In this document: positions 1 through 5,577 of the stretch, piece by piece
Position numbering within the stretch: position 1 is the first letter of the stretch
Layout: each line of letters starts with the position of its first letter
DNA from: Methylophilus sp.
GTDB taxonomy: Bacteria; Pseudomonadota; Gammaproteobacteria; Burkholderiales; Methylophilaceae
DNA length: 8,086 nucleotides
NCBI GenBank assembly: GCA_027489475.1
Contig: JAIXZQ010000384.1
Span: 1 to 8,086, forward strand
Direction of reading: 5' to 3'
Position numbers and translations under genes: made by a program
The notes under the pieces: generated by a model
Told to the model about the DNA's origin: nothing
The model's input: the letters and a program-made list of their open reading frames with translations, nothing else
The model's database searches: none

Positions 1-1
1 A

Positions 2-124
2 CTGTGGGTCATTGAAGTCAACAGCATTCCGGCCTGGCGTGGCCTACAAAGCATCACTTCTGTGGATATCGCTGGCGTACTGATCGATCATCTGTTGTCG
101 CTAATGACGCACGAGGCCTGTTGA
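2..124 (+). CDS. ATP-grasp (RimK-like) ligase, C-terminal end only
   Basis: The reading frame is open from base 2 to a TGA at 122-124 and gives the last 40 residues of a protein whose start lies outside the window. The fragment begins LWVIEVNSIPAWRGLQ. The E-V-N segment is the metal-binding strand near the C-terminus of ATP-grasp enzymes, and the following PAWRGLQ resembles the RimK/MptN-like ligases found in bacterial H4MPT gene clusters. Such enzymes join an amino acid or acid to a carboxylate or phosphate-bearing substrate using ATP. A role in H4MPT side-chain synthesis is inferred from the two genes that follow, not from this short fragment. Its stop codon overlaps the start of the next gene (TGATG), so the two are probably translated from one message. 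Confidence 0.7.
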   Translation: MWVIEVNSIPAWRGLQSITSVDIAGVLIDHLLSLMTHEAC

Positions 125-969
125 TGCAGCCGCCAACACGTCCCTTGAGCGAGCGCTACCAACGTGCTTGTCTCGCCGAACTCGAAGCCCTGAAACCGGG
201 CAATGTGCATGTGTTTGCGGATGGACATGGCATGACTGTGCAGCACTTTGTTACCAGTGCGCAGGCGTCAGCCCCAGCTTTGTGCGATCCCACCTTACGC
301 GGCGCAGATGCGCTCGGTCAGCGCATCTTGCAGGCGCTTGAGGCAACGCATCAAGCAGTAGGCTGTAATACCAACCTTGGCATCATCTTGCTATTGGCGC
401 CATTGATACAATCCCTGCTCGACAGCCCAGATTTGCCTTTATCACAAGGGCTGGCGCAGGTGTTACACAACACCTCCATCGCCGATGCGGCAAAGGTCTA
501 TCAAGGCATTCGTCTGATGCAGCCGGCGGGCTTGGGCCAGCGCGCCGAGCATGATGTGGCCAATCCCGCAGACATCACTTTGTTGCAAGCCATGCAGATT
601 GCCAGCCGCTACGACGTGGTGGCACTACAGTATGCCGAAGGTTATCAGCATGCATTGAATCGTGCGCTGCCTGTGTATCAGGCGGCTTGTGCCCGCTGGG
701 CGCGTCCGGCGTGGGCCACCACGGCTGTTTATTTGCACTGGCTCTCCAGCTTTGCTGACAGTCATGTTGCGCGTAAGCATGGCGTGCAGGCCGCGCAGGC
801 ATTACAAACCGAGGCAGCGCGTCATTACCAAATCTTTAGCCTGCTAGAAAATCCCAAGACTTATTTGCCTGCATTGTTGGCCTGGGATGCGCAGCTTAAA
901 CAGCAAGGCATCAACCCCGGCACCAGTGCCGATTTGACCGTCCTGACCTTGTTTCTTGCTGACGTTTAA
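124..969 (+). CDS. Triphosphoribosyl-dephospho-CoA synthase family protein (CitG/MdcB-like)
   Basis: The protein has 281 aa, a usual length for this family. Conserved motifs are KPGNVH (residues 24-29), NTNLGIILLLAPL (82-94), a D-V-A-N-P segment (144-148), DSHVARKHG (212-220) and NPGTSADLTV (264-273). Characterised CitG and MdcB enzymes convert ATP and dephospho-CoA to triphosphoribosyl-dephospho-CoA plus adenine, forming the prosthetic-group precursor of citrate lyase or malonate decarboxylase. Neither of those enzymes is encoded here. The gene sits between an ATP-grasp ligase and a pterin dehydratase, as CitG-like genes do in H4MPT clusters of methylotrophs, so its real substrate may be an H4MPT intermediate; that is inference. 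I chose the ATG at 124, which overlaps the upstream TGA, over the TTG one codon earlier. No strong Shine-Dalgarno sequence is visible, which fits coupling to the upstream gene. Family assignment is firm; the reaction in this organism is not. Confidence 0.85.
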   Translation: MQPPTRPLSERYQRACLAELEALKPGNVHVFADGHGMTVQHFVTSAQASAPALCDPTLRGADALGQRILQALEATHQAVGCNTNLGIILLLAPLIQSLLDSPDLPLSQGLAQVLHNTSIADAAKVYQGIRLMQPAGLGQRAEHDVANPADITLLQAMQIASRYDVVALQYAEGYQHALNRALPVYQAACARWARPAWATTAVYLHWLSSFADSHVARKHGVQAAQALQTEAARHYQIFSLLENPKTYLPALLAWDAQLKQQGINPGTSADLTVLTLFLADV

Positions 970-988
970 GTCTGGTGTTATGCAGCGG

Positions 989-1023
989 AGACCCGCACAA
1001 AAACGGCTTTTTGGCGCGGGTCT
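989..1023 (+). other. Strong two-part stem-loop after the CitG-like gene
   Basis: AGACCCGC (989-996) is the exact reverse complement of GCGGGTCT (1016-1023). Inside it, CAAAAA (998-1003) pairs with TTTTTG (1008-1013) around a CGGC loop, giving an 8-bp GC-rich outer stem and a 6-bp inner stem separated by a small asymmetric bulge. It starts 20 nt after the CitG-like stop codon. No T-run follows the outer stem, so it is not a textbook intrinsic terminator. It could protect an mRNA 3' end, attenuate read-through or act at the DNA level. The structure is seen directly; the role is open. Confidence 0.5.
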
Positions 1024-1037
1024 GGCTCAGGTATACT
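1011..1037 (+). promoter_or_regulatory. Possible sigma-70 promoter for the pterin dehydratase gene
   Basis: TATACT at 1032-1037 matches the -10 consensus at five of six positions. The best -35 candidate is TTGGCG at 1011-1016 with a short 15-bp spacer; the alternative TTTTGG (1009-1014) has 17-bp spacing but a poor match. The element lies 60 bp before the ATG of the dehydratase. The -35 candidate is inside the right half of the stem-loop at 989-1023. The weak -35 keeps confidence low. Confidence 0.3.
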
Positions 1038-1096
1038 GTAAGCTTTCAGCGCTTTTCATCACCGTTATTCTTCAGTGTCAATCTTAGGAGCCATTC

Positions 1097-1468
1097 ATGA
1101 GCGATGAAGTCCTTTCTGAACAAGCCTTACAGGGGCTGTTGACCCGTGATTTGCCGCATTGGGTGTACGAAGACGGCTGGATACGCCGCAAGTACAAAAC
1201 CAATAGCTGGAAGGGCACCTTGATGGTGGTGAATACCGTGGGGCATTTAGCTGAGGCGGCCTGGCATCATCCAGATTTAACGGTTTCTTATGCGTTTGTG
1301 ATTGTAAAATTGTGCACTCACAGCGCCAAAGGCATCACCATGAAAGACATTGAGCTGGCGCGCAAAATCGAAGAAGTGATTCAATGGCAACCGCAACTAC
1401 AAGCGGGTACGGCGCTAGAAGGCACGCCACAAAACGACTTACGCTTTAGTTACGTCAAATACGATTAA
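1097..1468 (+). CDS. Pterin-4a-carbinolamine dehydratase (4a-hydroxytetrahydrobiopterin dehydratase family, DCoH/PhhB-like)
   Basis: The protein has 123 aa and carries the family's active-site pattern: H57-H58-P59, H75 seventeen residues after H58, and D84. These line up with the catalytic histidine pair, third histidine and conserved aspartate of the DCoH/PhhB family. The known reaction dehydrates 4a-hydroxytetrahydropterin to quinonoid dihydropterin in the cytoplasm. The last 20 or so residues (about 104-123) extend beyond the usual 95-105 aa core. A good ribosome binding site, AGGAG at 1086-1090, lies 6 nt before the ATG. No phenylalanine hydroxylase gene is nearby. With the ATP-grasp and CitG-like genes upstream, a job in H4MPT synthesis or repair is more likely than biopterin recycling, but this is inferred from context. 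A terminator candidate follows 9 nt after the stop. Confidence 0.88.
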   Translation: MSDEVLSEQALQGLLTRDLPHWVYEDGWIRRKYKTNSWKGTLMVVNTVGHLAEAAWHHPDLTVSYAFVIVKLCTHSAKGITMKDIELARKIEEVIQWQPQLQAGTALEGTPQNDLRFSYVKYD

Positions 1469-1477
1469 ATGTCGCTC

Positions 1478-1507
1478 GCCGCTGACCTTTAGAGGCCAGC
1501 GGCTTTT
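1478..1507 (+). terminator. Intrinsic terminator after the pterin dehydratase gene
   Basis: GCCGCTG (1478-1484) pairs exactly with CAGCGGC (1497-1503). Inside, CCT pairs with AGG across one A/C mismatch, closing a TTAG loop, and TTTT (1504-1507) follows the stem directly. The T-run is short, so some read-through into miaA is likely. The element also overlaps a potential TTG start of miaA at 1506, which argues for the ATG at 1521 instead. Confidence 0.6.
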
Positions 1508-1520
1508 GGATACACCCCGC

Positions 1521-2492
1521 ATGTCAGCCCCACACCCGCATCGCCTGCCACCCGCCATTTTTTTGATGGGCCCCACCGCCAGTGGCAAGACCGCCGCCAC
1601 CATTGCGCTTGTTGAACGCTTGCCGATTGAAATCATCAGTGTTGACTCTGCCTTGGTTTATCGCGGCATGGATATTGGCACGGCCAAACCTGATGCCGAC
1701 ACCTTGCGGCTGGCGCCGCATCATCTGATTGATTTGATTACGCCCTTAGAGCAATACTCCGCAGCGCAGTTTGCCCAAGACGCACTGGCCTTGATGCATC
1801 AGGCCATTGCGCAGGGCAAGGTGCCAGTATTGGTCGGCGGCACCATGTTATATTTTAATGCGCTGCAACATGGCTTAAGCCAGTTGCCACCCGCGGATAC
1901 GGCTATCCGCGCCGAGATTGAGGCGCAAGCGCAGCAGCGCGGCTGGCCAGCCCTACATGCCGAGCTGGCGAAGATTGATCCTGCAGTCGCCGCCCGCTTG
2001 CAGCCCACGGATGCACAACGCATAGAGCGCGCCCTAGAGGTCTATCGCATCAGCGGACAGACGATGTCGGCCTTGCGAGCGCAGTCGCAAAAAGTCAGTT
2101 TACCGTTTGATATCATTAAGCTGGCGCTGGTCCCGAGCGAGCGGGCGGTGCTGCATCAACGCATTGCCGAGCGCTTTCATAGCATGTTGGCCCAAGGGTT
2201 GGTGCAAGAGCTGCAAGGGCTCATACAACTTTATCCGGCATTGACCGCAGAGACGCCGAGTATGCGCTGCGTAGGCTATCGCCAAGCCTGGCAATATCTG
2301 CAGGGTGAACTGGATGCGGTCACGTTGGCTGAGCATGGCATCTACGCCACCCGTCAACTGGCCAAGCGACAACTGACGTGGTTGCGTGGCATGGACGATG
2401 TTGTGGCCCTAGACAGTTTGCAACCTGACTGGTGTGGTCGGGCGATAGACTTAATGATGCAGCATCTACGTGCGTCAGCAGAAACACGCTAG
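1521..2492 (+). CDS. miaA: tRNA dimethylallyltransferase MiaA (323 aa)
   Basis: MiaA transfers the dimethylallyl group of DMAPP to N6 of adenosine-37 in tRNAs that read codons starting with U, giving i6A, which MiaB then usually modifies further. All family landmarks are present: P-loop GPTASGKT (residues 17-24), DSALVYRGMDIGTAKP (42-57, with the catalytic aspartate D42), GGTMLYFNAL in the central part, MRCVGYRQAW in the C-terminal third and ATRQLAKRQLTWLR near the end. The length is normal. The frame stays open back to a TTG at 1506, but that codon lies in the T-run of the terminator at 1478-1507, so the ATG at 1521 is preferred; its only upstream SD-like sequence is a weak GGA at 1508-1510. 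No clear promoter was found, so expression may come from read-through or from within the preceding gene. The gene ends 48 nt from the convergent phosphotransferase gene. Confidence 0.96.
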   Translation: MSAPHPHRLPPAIFLMGPTASGKTAATIALVERLPIEIISVDSALVYRGMDIGTAKPDADTLRLAPHHLIDLITPLEQYSAAQFAQDALALMHQAIAQGKVPVLVGGTMLYFNALQHGLSQLPPADTAIRAEIEAQAQQRGWPALHAELAKIDPAVAARLQPTDAQRIERALEVYRISGQTMSALRAQSQKVSLPFDIIKLALVPSERAVLHQRIAERFHSMLAQGLVQELQGLIQLYPALTAETPSMRCVGYRQAWQYLQGELDAVTLAEHGIYATRQLAKRQLTWLRGMDDVVALDSLQPDWCGRAIDLMMQHLRASAETR

Positions 2493-2539
2493 CCCCAACC
2501 AACGCGCGCAACAGACGTGTCATCAGCAGTTAAATCAGC

Positions 2540-3949
2540 CTAATAGGCGCTGTCTTGCCCCACCAGCGTCAACCAGATGGTTTTGGCGACTATCAACATA
2601 TCCAGTCGCGGGCTCCAGTTGCGCAGATATTCCAAGTCGTAATGCACCCGTTGTTCCATTTTGTCTAGCGTATTGGTTTCGCCACGAAAACCGTTCACTT
2701 GCGCCCAACCGGTGATGCCGGGTTTGACCTTGTGTCTGACCATATAGCCTTTAATCAGCTTGCGGTATTCCTCGTTATGCGACACCGCATGCGGACGCGG
2801 TCCCACCACGCTCATGCGGCCTTGTAACACATTGATAAATTGCGGCAATTCGTCCAACGATGTCTTGCGCAAAAATGCGCCCAGTGGCGTGATGCGCTGG
2901 TCATGTTTGGTCGCTTGTGTGACCGTGTTGCCATCTTCAGTCACCGTCATTGAGCGAAACTTGTAGACCAGTATCTCCTGACCATCGAGCCCATAACGAC
3001 GCTGTTTAAAAATAATCGGGCCAGGCGAACTGAGTTTCACAGCAATGGCAATGCCCAGCATCAAGGGCGAAATCAACAGCAAAATCAAGCTTGAAAACAA
3101 CAGATCAGCGCTCCGTTTGAGGGCCCCATCCAGCCCAGTAAATGGGCTCTCACAAACCGAGACCACAGGAATGCCGTTGATGTCAGACACACGGCCTTGA
3201 ATCAGGTCGGTGACATAAATATCTGGCACAAAATAAATCGAGGCGGTGGTGTCTTTTAAGTTATCAAGCAGGCTAAGAATGCGTGGATGGCTAGACATGG
3301 GCAACGCGATATAAATCGTATGAATGGGGTGCGTTTTACAAAACCCTGCCAAGTCAGCCAACTTACCCAATACTGCGTATCCATGATCTGCCGGTGCGCG
3401 CTCAGCTGAACGGTCTTCAAAAAACCCTAATACGTTGGCGCGATTGTAGGTGTCATTCAATAAACTGTTTGCCAGCGCCAACCCTTGCTCATTAAGACCG
3501 ACGACAACGGCATTTTTCATCGGCCCTTGCCATTCTAGAATGGCTGGAGAGCATTTTTTTAGCACTAACAACGCGGCGATTTGTAGCAAAGGCGTGCCCA
3601 CGCCCCACAGCCACAAGAGCTGCGGGTCAAACATCCGCAACACGCCCGTGACTTCAGCCAGCATCAATACCAGCCCAGCCAACACCAGCCATTGAAAGAT
3701 GACGTTGCGCGACATGCGCCAAGCGTCATGCCTCAGTTTTGCGCCACTGGGAAAAGTTATCGAGAACAAGAGGATAGAGGTTAAAAACACAGCCAAGGGG
3801 ATACGGTTTTCAAACCATAAGAACAAGCCCCACATCACAAACACAATCACCAGTGGTTCGATGATGGATTCTAAAAAAAACAGGGCGCTTCTGGGGCCTG
3901 AACTGAGTCCAGTGATGGTTCTGATAGGCGGTTTAGTCCGAGTTTGCAT
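2540..3949 (-). CDS. Undecaprenyl-phosphate sugar (probably glucose) phosphotransferase, WcaJ/EpsB type
   Basis: This 469-aa polyprenyl glycosylphosphotransferase would transfer a sugar 1-phosphate from UDP-sugar to undecaprenyl phosphate at the inner membrane, the first step of EPS repeat-unit synthesis. Four hydrophobic segments fill residues 22-130. A soluble nucleotide-binding-like domain follows from NAVVVGLNEQG (about 146-156). A further membrane segment (280-303) precedes the catalytic domain, with KFRSM (330-334), SLDELPQ (364-370), VGPRPH (382-387) and KPGITGWAQVNG (409-420). The C-terminal GET...KMEQRVHYDLEYLRNWS pattern is typical of the WcaJ glucose-transferring group, but sugar specificity cannot be read with certainty. 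The gene is divergent from epsL and belongs functionally to the EPS locus; in the methanolan cluster the counterpart is probably epsB. The ATG at 3949-3947 has only a weak Shine-Dalgarno sequence. Confidence 0.9.
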   Translation of the reverse strand: MQTRTKPPIRTITGLSSGPRSALFFLESIIEPLVIVFVMWGLFLWFENRIPLAVFLTSILLFSITFPSGAKLRHDAWRMSRNVIFQWLVLAGLVLMLAEVTGVLRMFDPQLLWLWGVGTPLLQIAALLVLKKCSPAILEWQGPMKNAVVVGLNEQGLALANSLLNDTYNRANVLGFFEDRSAERAPADHGYAVLGKLADLAGFCKTHPIHTIYIALPMSSHPRILSLLDNLKDTTASIYFVPDIYVTDLIQGRVSDINGIPVVSVCESPFTGLDGALKRSADLLFSSLILLLISPLMLGIAIAVKLSSPGPIIFKQRRYGLDGQEILVYKFRSMTVTEDGNTVTQATKHDQRITPLGAFLRKTSLDELPQFINVLQGRMSVVGPRPHAVSHNEEYRKLIKGYMVRHKVKPGITGWAQVNGFRGETNTLDKMEQRVHYDLEYLRNWSPRLDMLIVAKTIWLTLVGQDSAY

Positions 3950-3975
3950 GTCGGTTAATCATTGAATTTTTTTGC

Positions 3976-4004
3976 AGTCTAGCCAAATAAATATGACGGT
4001 TCAA
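3976..4004 (-). promoter_or_regulatory. Possible sigma-70 promoter of the phosphotransferase gene
   Basis: On the minus strand, TTGAAC (4004-3999) and TAGACT (3981-3976) are separated by exactly 17 bp. Each matches the consensus at four of six positions. Transcription would start near 3969, giving a leader of about 20 nt before the ATG. One ATGAC box (3993-3997) falls in the spacer, so a regulator binding there could repress this gene. The matches are modest. Confidence 0.35.
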
Positions 4005-4104
4005 TGCTATTTAGCCGCTTTATAAATAAATAAATAAATCATGCATTTGGTCATTTAATTGTCATAAATGAAGCGCAATATGACTGCGTTTTTTGCCTAT
4101 GACT
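3992..4104. promoter_or_regulatory. Cluster of ATGAC/GTCAT boxes, candidate activator-binding region
   Basis: ATGAC occurs at 3993-3997, 4080-4084 and 4099-4103, and its complement GTCAT at 4050-4054 and 4061-4065. Four copies extend to TATGAC/GTCATA, and the copies at 4079 and 4098 share the 7-mer TATGACT. Spacings are 11 bp for the inner GTCAT pair and 19 bp for the right-hand ATGAC pair, about one and two helix turns. An overlapping inverted repeat, TCATTTA (4051-4057) with TAAATGA (4065-4071), is also present. From the predicted epsL transcription start near 4188, the four right-hand boxes lie between about -138 and -85, the usual place for an NtrC-type activator at a sigma-54 promoter. 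The repeats are seen directly; the regulator is inferred. Confidence 0.45.
4023..4039. repeat. TAAA tetranucleotide tract
   Basis: Four perfect TAAA units plus a final T lie in the divergent intergenic region, between the possible phosphotransferase promoter and the activator-like boxes before epsL. The tract would be easily melted and could vary in copy number, changing the spacing between elements. An IHF-like sequence, AATCAT-GCAT-TTG (4037-4049), begins at its right edge and differs at one position from the WATCAA-N4-TTR consensus. Confidence 0.6.
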
Positions 4105-4161
4105 TCATCACCAGAGGGCCGATGGTTACTGCACTTCTGGGGTGTCTGCTAGGTAAGTGAA

Positions 4162-4177
4162 TGGCGAATTTTTTGCA
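4162..4177 (+). promoter_or_regulatory. Sigma-54 (RpoN) -24/-12 promoter for the epsL operon
   Basis: The sequence TGGC-GAATTTT-TTGC-A has the invariant GG and GC dinucleotides exactly 10 bp apart and matches the consensus ends TGGC and TTGC with the required 7-bp gap. Placing the C of GC (4176) at -12 predicts a transcription start near 4188, leaving a leader of about 35 nt before the ATG at 4223. EPS loci of the exosortase/PEP-CTERM type are commonly linked to a PrsK/PrsR two-component pair with an RpoN-dependent response regulator, which fits. No such regulator gene is in the window. Confidence 0.65.
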
Positions 4178-4222
4178 AAAAAATCGCTGACCAATGATGT
4201 TTTGGAATCCAGCTCTGCACGC

Positions 4223-5416
4223 ATGGCAACACTTTTTTATCGTCGCTCGTCCTCGCGCAGCCAATCTCTTTGTCTGCTGGGATATCTGCTGTCTAGCAGC
4301 ATGATGGTTGTGGCTGCGGAGGGGGATGTGCTGGAGTACCGTGCGTCTGTGAGCCAGTTATACGATAGCAATTTGTTTAGACAAAGCCAGCGCGAGGTTT
4401 CAGACCAAGCGACGATTGCTAATGTTGGGGTCAGACTCAATAAGGCCTATGCCATGCAACGTTGGATTGCCGATGTGAACTATGTGGACTATCGATACCA
4501 GAACAATGATTTTTTGAACTACGCAGCGCTTAACTATGATGCCTCCTGGCTATGGTCGTTGACGCCGCAGCTGACCGGTGTGTTATCCACTAACCGCACG
4601 CAACAACAGTTAAATTTTCGTGATTTACAGTCTACACAACGTAACGTCGTCACCAATAGCGAACAGGTGTTTCGCGCCGAATATTCACCGCATCAGGTCG
4701 TCAGTCTGATTATGGGTTACTCTGAATTCATTTCTGAAAACAGCCAAACCTTTAATGCCATTGCCAGCAATCAGCGTCTAGGCTTGGACATGGGCATTAA
4801 ATATCGTTTTACGCCGGACCGTTCGCTGTCTTTGCTGGGGCATAGACGAGATGGTCGGGTCAATGGTCGCCCGTTAGACCCGATTTTGCAGTTTGATACG
4901 CAATTTTTTGACTATGAATACGAAGCACTCTATGTCAATGAAAGTACGGGTAAAAGCAACTGGCAAGGTCGCTTGGCGTATGTGGCGCGTGAACATCAAA
5001 ACTTTAGCCAGCGTGATTACCAGCAAGTGGTTGGCGATTTATCTTACACCCTAGAGTTTACGGGCAAACTTAAAAGTCGTTTTTCAGTGACTCGCAACGT
5101 CGGTCCGTTCGAAACCGCTAACAGCTCATATTCTGTGACTAATGGCCTCAACGGACTGGTGTCGTATCAAGTCAGTGACAAGCTGCAAGCCAGTGTCAAT
5201 CTGTCGGCCTCTAGGCGAGTGTTTGGCGGTCGTGGGCAATTTGATACCAGTGGGCGTCAAGACAACGAACAAGCCATCGGCTTAAACCTGAACTGGCGCC
5301 CCATTCGTAATGTGGGACTGTCGTTTACCAGCACTTATTCCAGCCGAAACTCAACGCTGTCGCAGTTTGATTTCACCGACCGGCTGACCGCGATTAATGT
5401 CGAGCTCAGAATATGA
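4223..5416 (+). CDS. epsL: EpsL family outer-membrane beta-barrel protein of the EPS locus
   Basis: The 397-aa product begins with a signal peptide: arginines in the first 12 residues, a hydrophobic core at about 15-31 and a probable cleavage after VAA (residue 32). The mature part starts DVLEYRASVSQLYDSNLFR, typical of EpsL-like proteins, and continues as alternating polar and aromatic strands up to a final hydrophobic strand ending LRI, as expected of an outer-membrane beta-barrel. The family was named from the methanolan cluster; its exact task is not established, though an outer-membrane role in export is likely. The frame extends back to a GTG at 4157, but that codon precedes the predicted transcription start of the sigma-54 promoter and would give an overlong n-region, so the ATG at 4223 is preferred despite a weak ribosome binding site. 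The stop overlaps the next ORF (ATGA). EpsE normally has EpsD (a peptidyl-prolyl isomerase) as neighbour; it is absent here. Confidence 0.82.
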   Translation: MATLFYRRSSSRSQSLCLLGYLLSSSMMVVAAEGDVLEYRASVSQLYDSNLFRQSQREVSDQATIANVGVRLNKAYAMQRWIADVNYVDYRYQNNDFLNYAALNYDASWLWSLTPQLTGVLSTNRTQQQLNFRDLQSTQRNVVTNSEQVFRAEYSPHQVVSLIMGYSEFISENSQTFNAIASNQRLGLDMGIKYRFTPDRSLSLLGHRRDGRVNGRPLDPILQFDTQFFDYEYEALYVNESTGKSNWQGRLAYVAREHQNFSQRDYQQVVGDLSYTLEFTGKLKSRFSVTRNVGPFETANSSYSVTNGLNGLVSYQVSDKLQASVNLSASRRVFGGRGQFDTSGRQDNEQAIGLNLNWRPIRNVGLSFTSTYSSRNSTLSQFDFTDRLTAINVELRI

Positions 5417-5577
5417 AACAACGCCATCTCTTCTGTGCAGTCTTTGAAGTCATTGCGCTTGTCTCGCTACGCGCGAAAGGTGATCGACGTGCACTCGGTG
5501 TCAGTCATGCGCCTACTGTCACCGCATTTGTAGGGCTGGCGCTCATTAATTTTGAATCAGAGTCTTTAAAAACATGA
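5413..5577 (+). CDS. Unrecognised 54-aa ORF coupled to epsL and epsE
   Basis: This short frame starts at an ATG that overlaps the epsL stop by 4 nt (ATGA at 5413-5416) and ends at a TGA that overlaps the epsE start by 4 nt (ATGA at 5574-5577). It fills the epsL-epsE gap exactly. The product begins MKQRHLFCAVFEVIALVSL and has two short hydrophobic stretches (about 5-19 and 33-47), the first broken by a glutamate, with a basic segment RAKGDRR (20-26) between them. It is not a convincing signal peptide or TM protein. The segment ALGVSH around 27-32 faintly recalls a LysR-type helix-turn-helix, but the spacing is wrong and I do not rely on it. The Shine-Dalgarno match is poor (GAG at 5402-5404), so translation would depend on coupling. 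It may be a real small protein, a leader that relays ribosomes to epsE, or the remnant of a lost gene such as epsD. I do not recognise it. Confidence 0.5.
   Translation: MKQRHLFCAVFEVIALVSLRAKGDRRALGVSHAPTVTAFVGLALINFESESLKT

Noticed and set aside
121..123. TTG as start of the CitG-like gene
   Set aside because: The ATG directly after it forms the classical TGATG coupling junction, so the TTG is not needed.
2538..2548. GCCTAATAGGC palindrome at the miaA/phosphotransferase convergence as a terminator
   Set aside because: The loop would be a single base and no T-run follows on either strand. No convincing terminator was found in the 47-nt gap.
3964..3976. Second GAAT-T-run-GCA sequence resembling the -12 half of the sigma-54 promoter
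   Set aside because: It has no GG at the -24 position and the minus strand shows GG and GC only 7 bp apart, so it is not an RpoN promoter.
4074..4094. CGCA/TGCG arms followed by a T-run as an intrinsic terminator
   Set aside because: The stem is only 4 bp, and no plus-strand gene lies upstream to terminate.
4157..4222. Upstream GTG start for epsL, adding 22 residues
   Set aside because: It precedes the predicted sigma-54 transcription start near 4188, has no properly spaced ribosome binding site, and would bury the signal peptide behind a long polar extension.
5413..5577. LysR-type helix-turn-helix remnant in the small ORF
   Set aside because: Only ALGVSH and a few hydrophobic positions agree, and the spacing from the first helix is several residues too long. 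The likeness is too weak to call.
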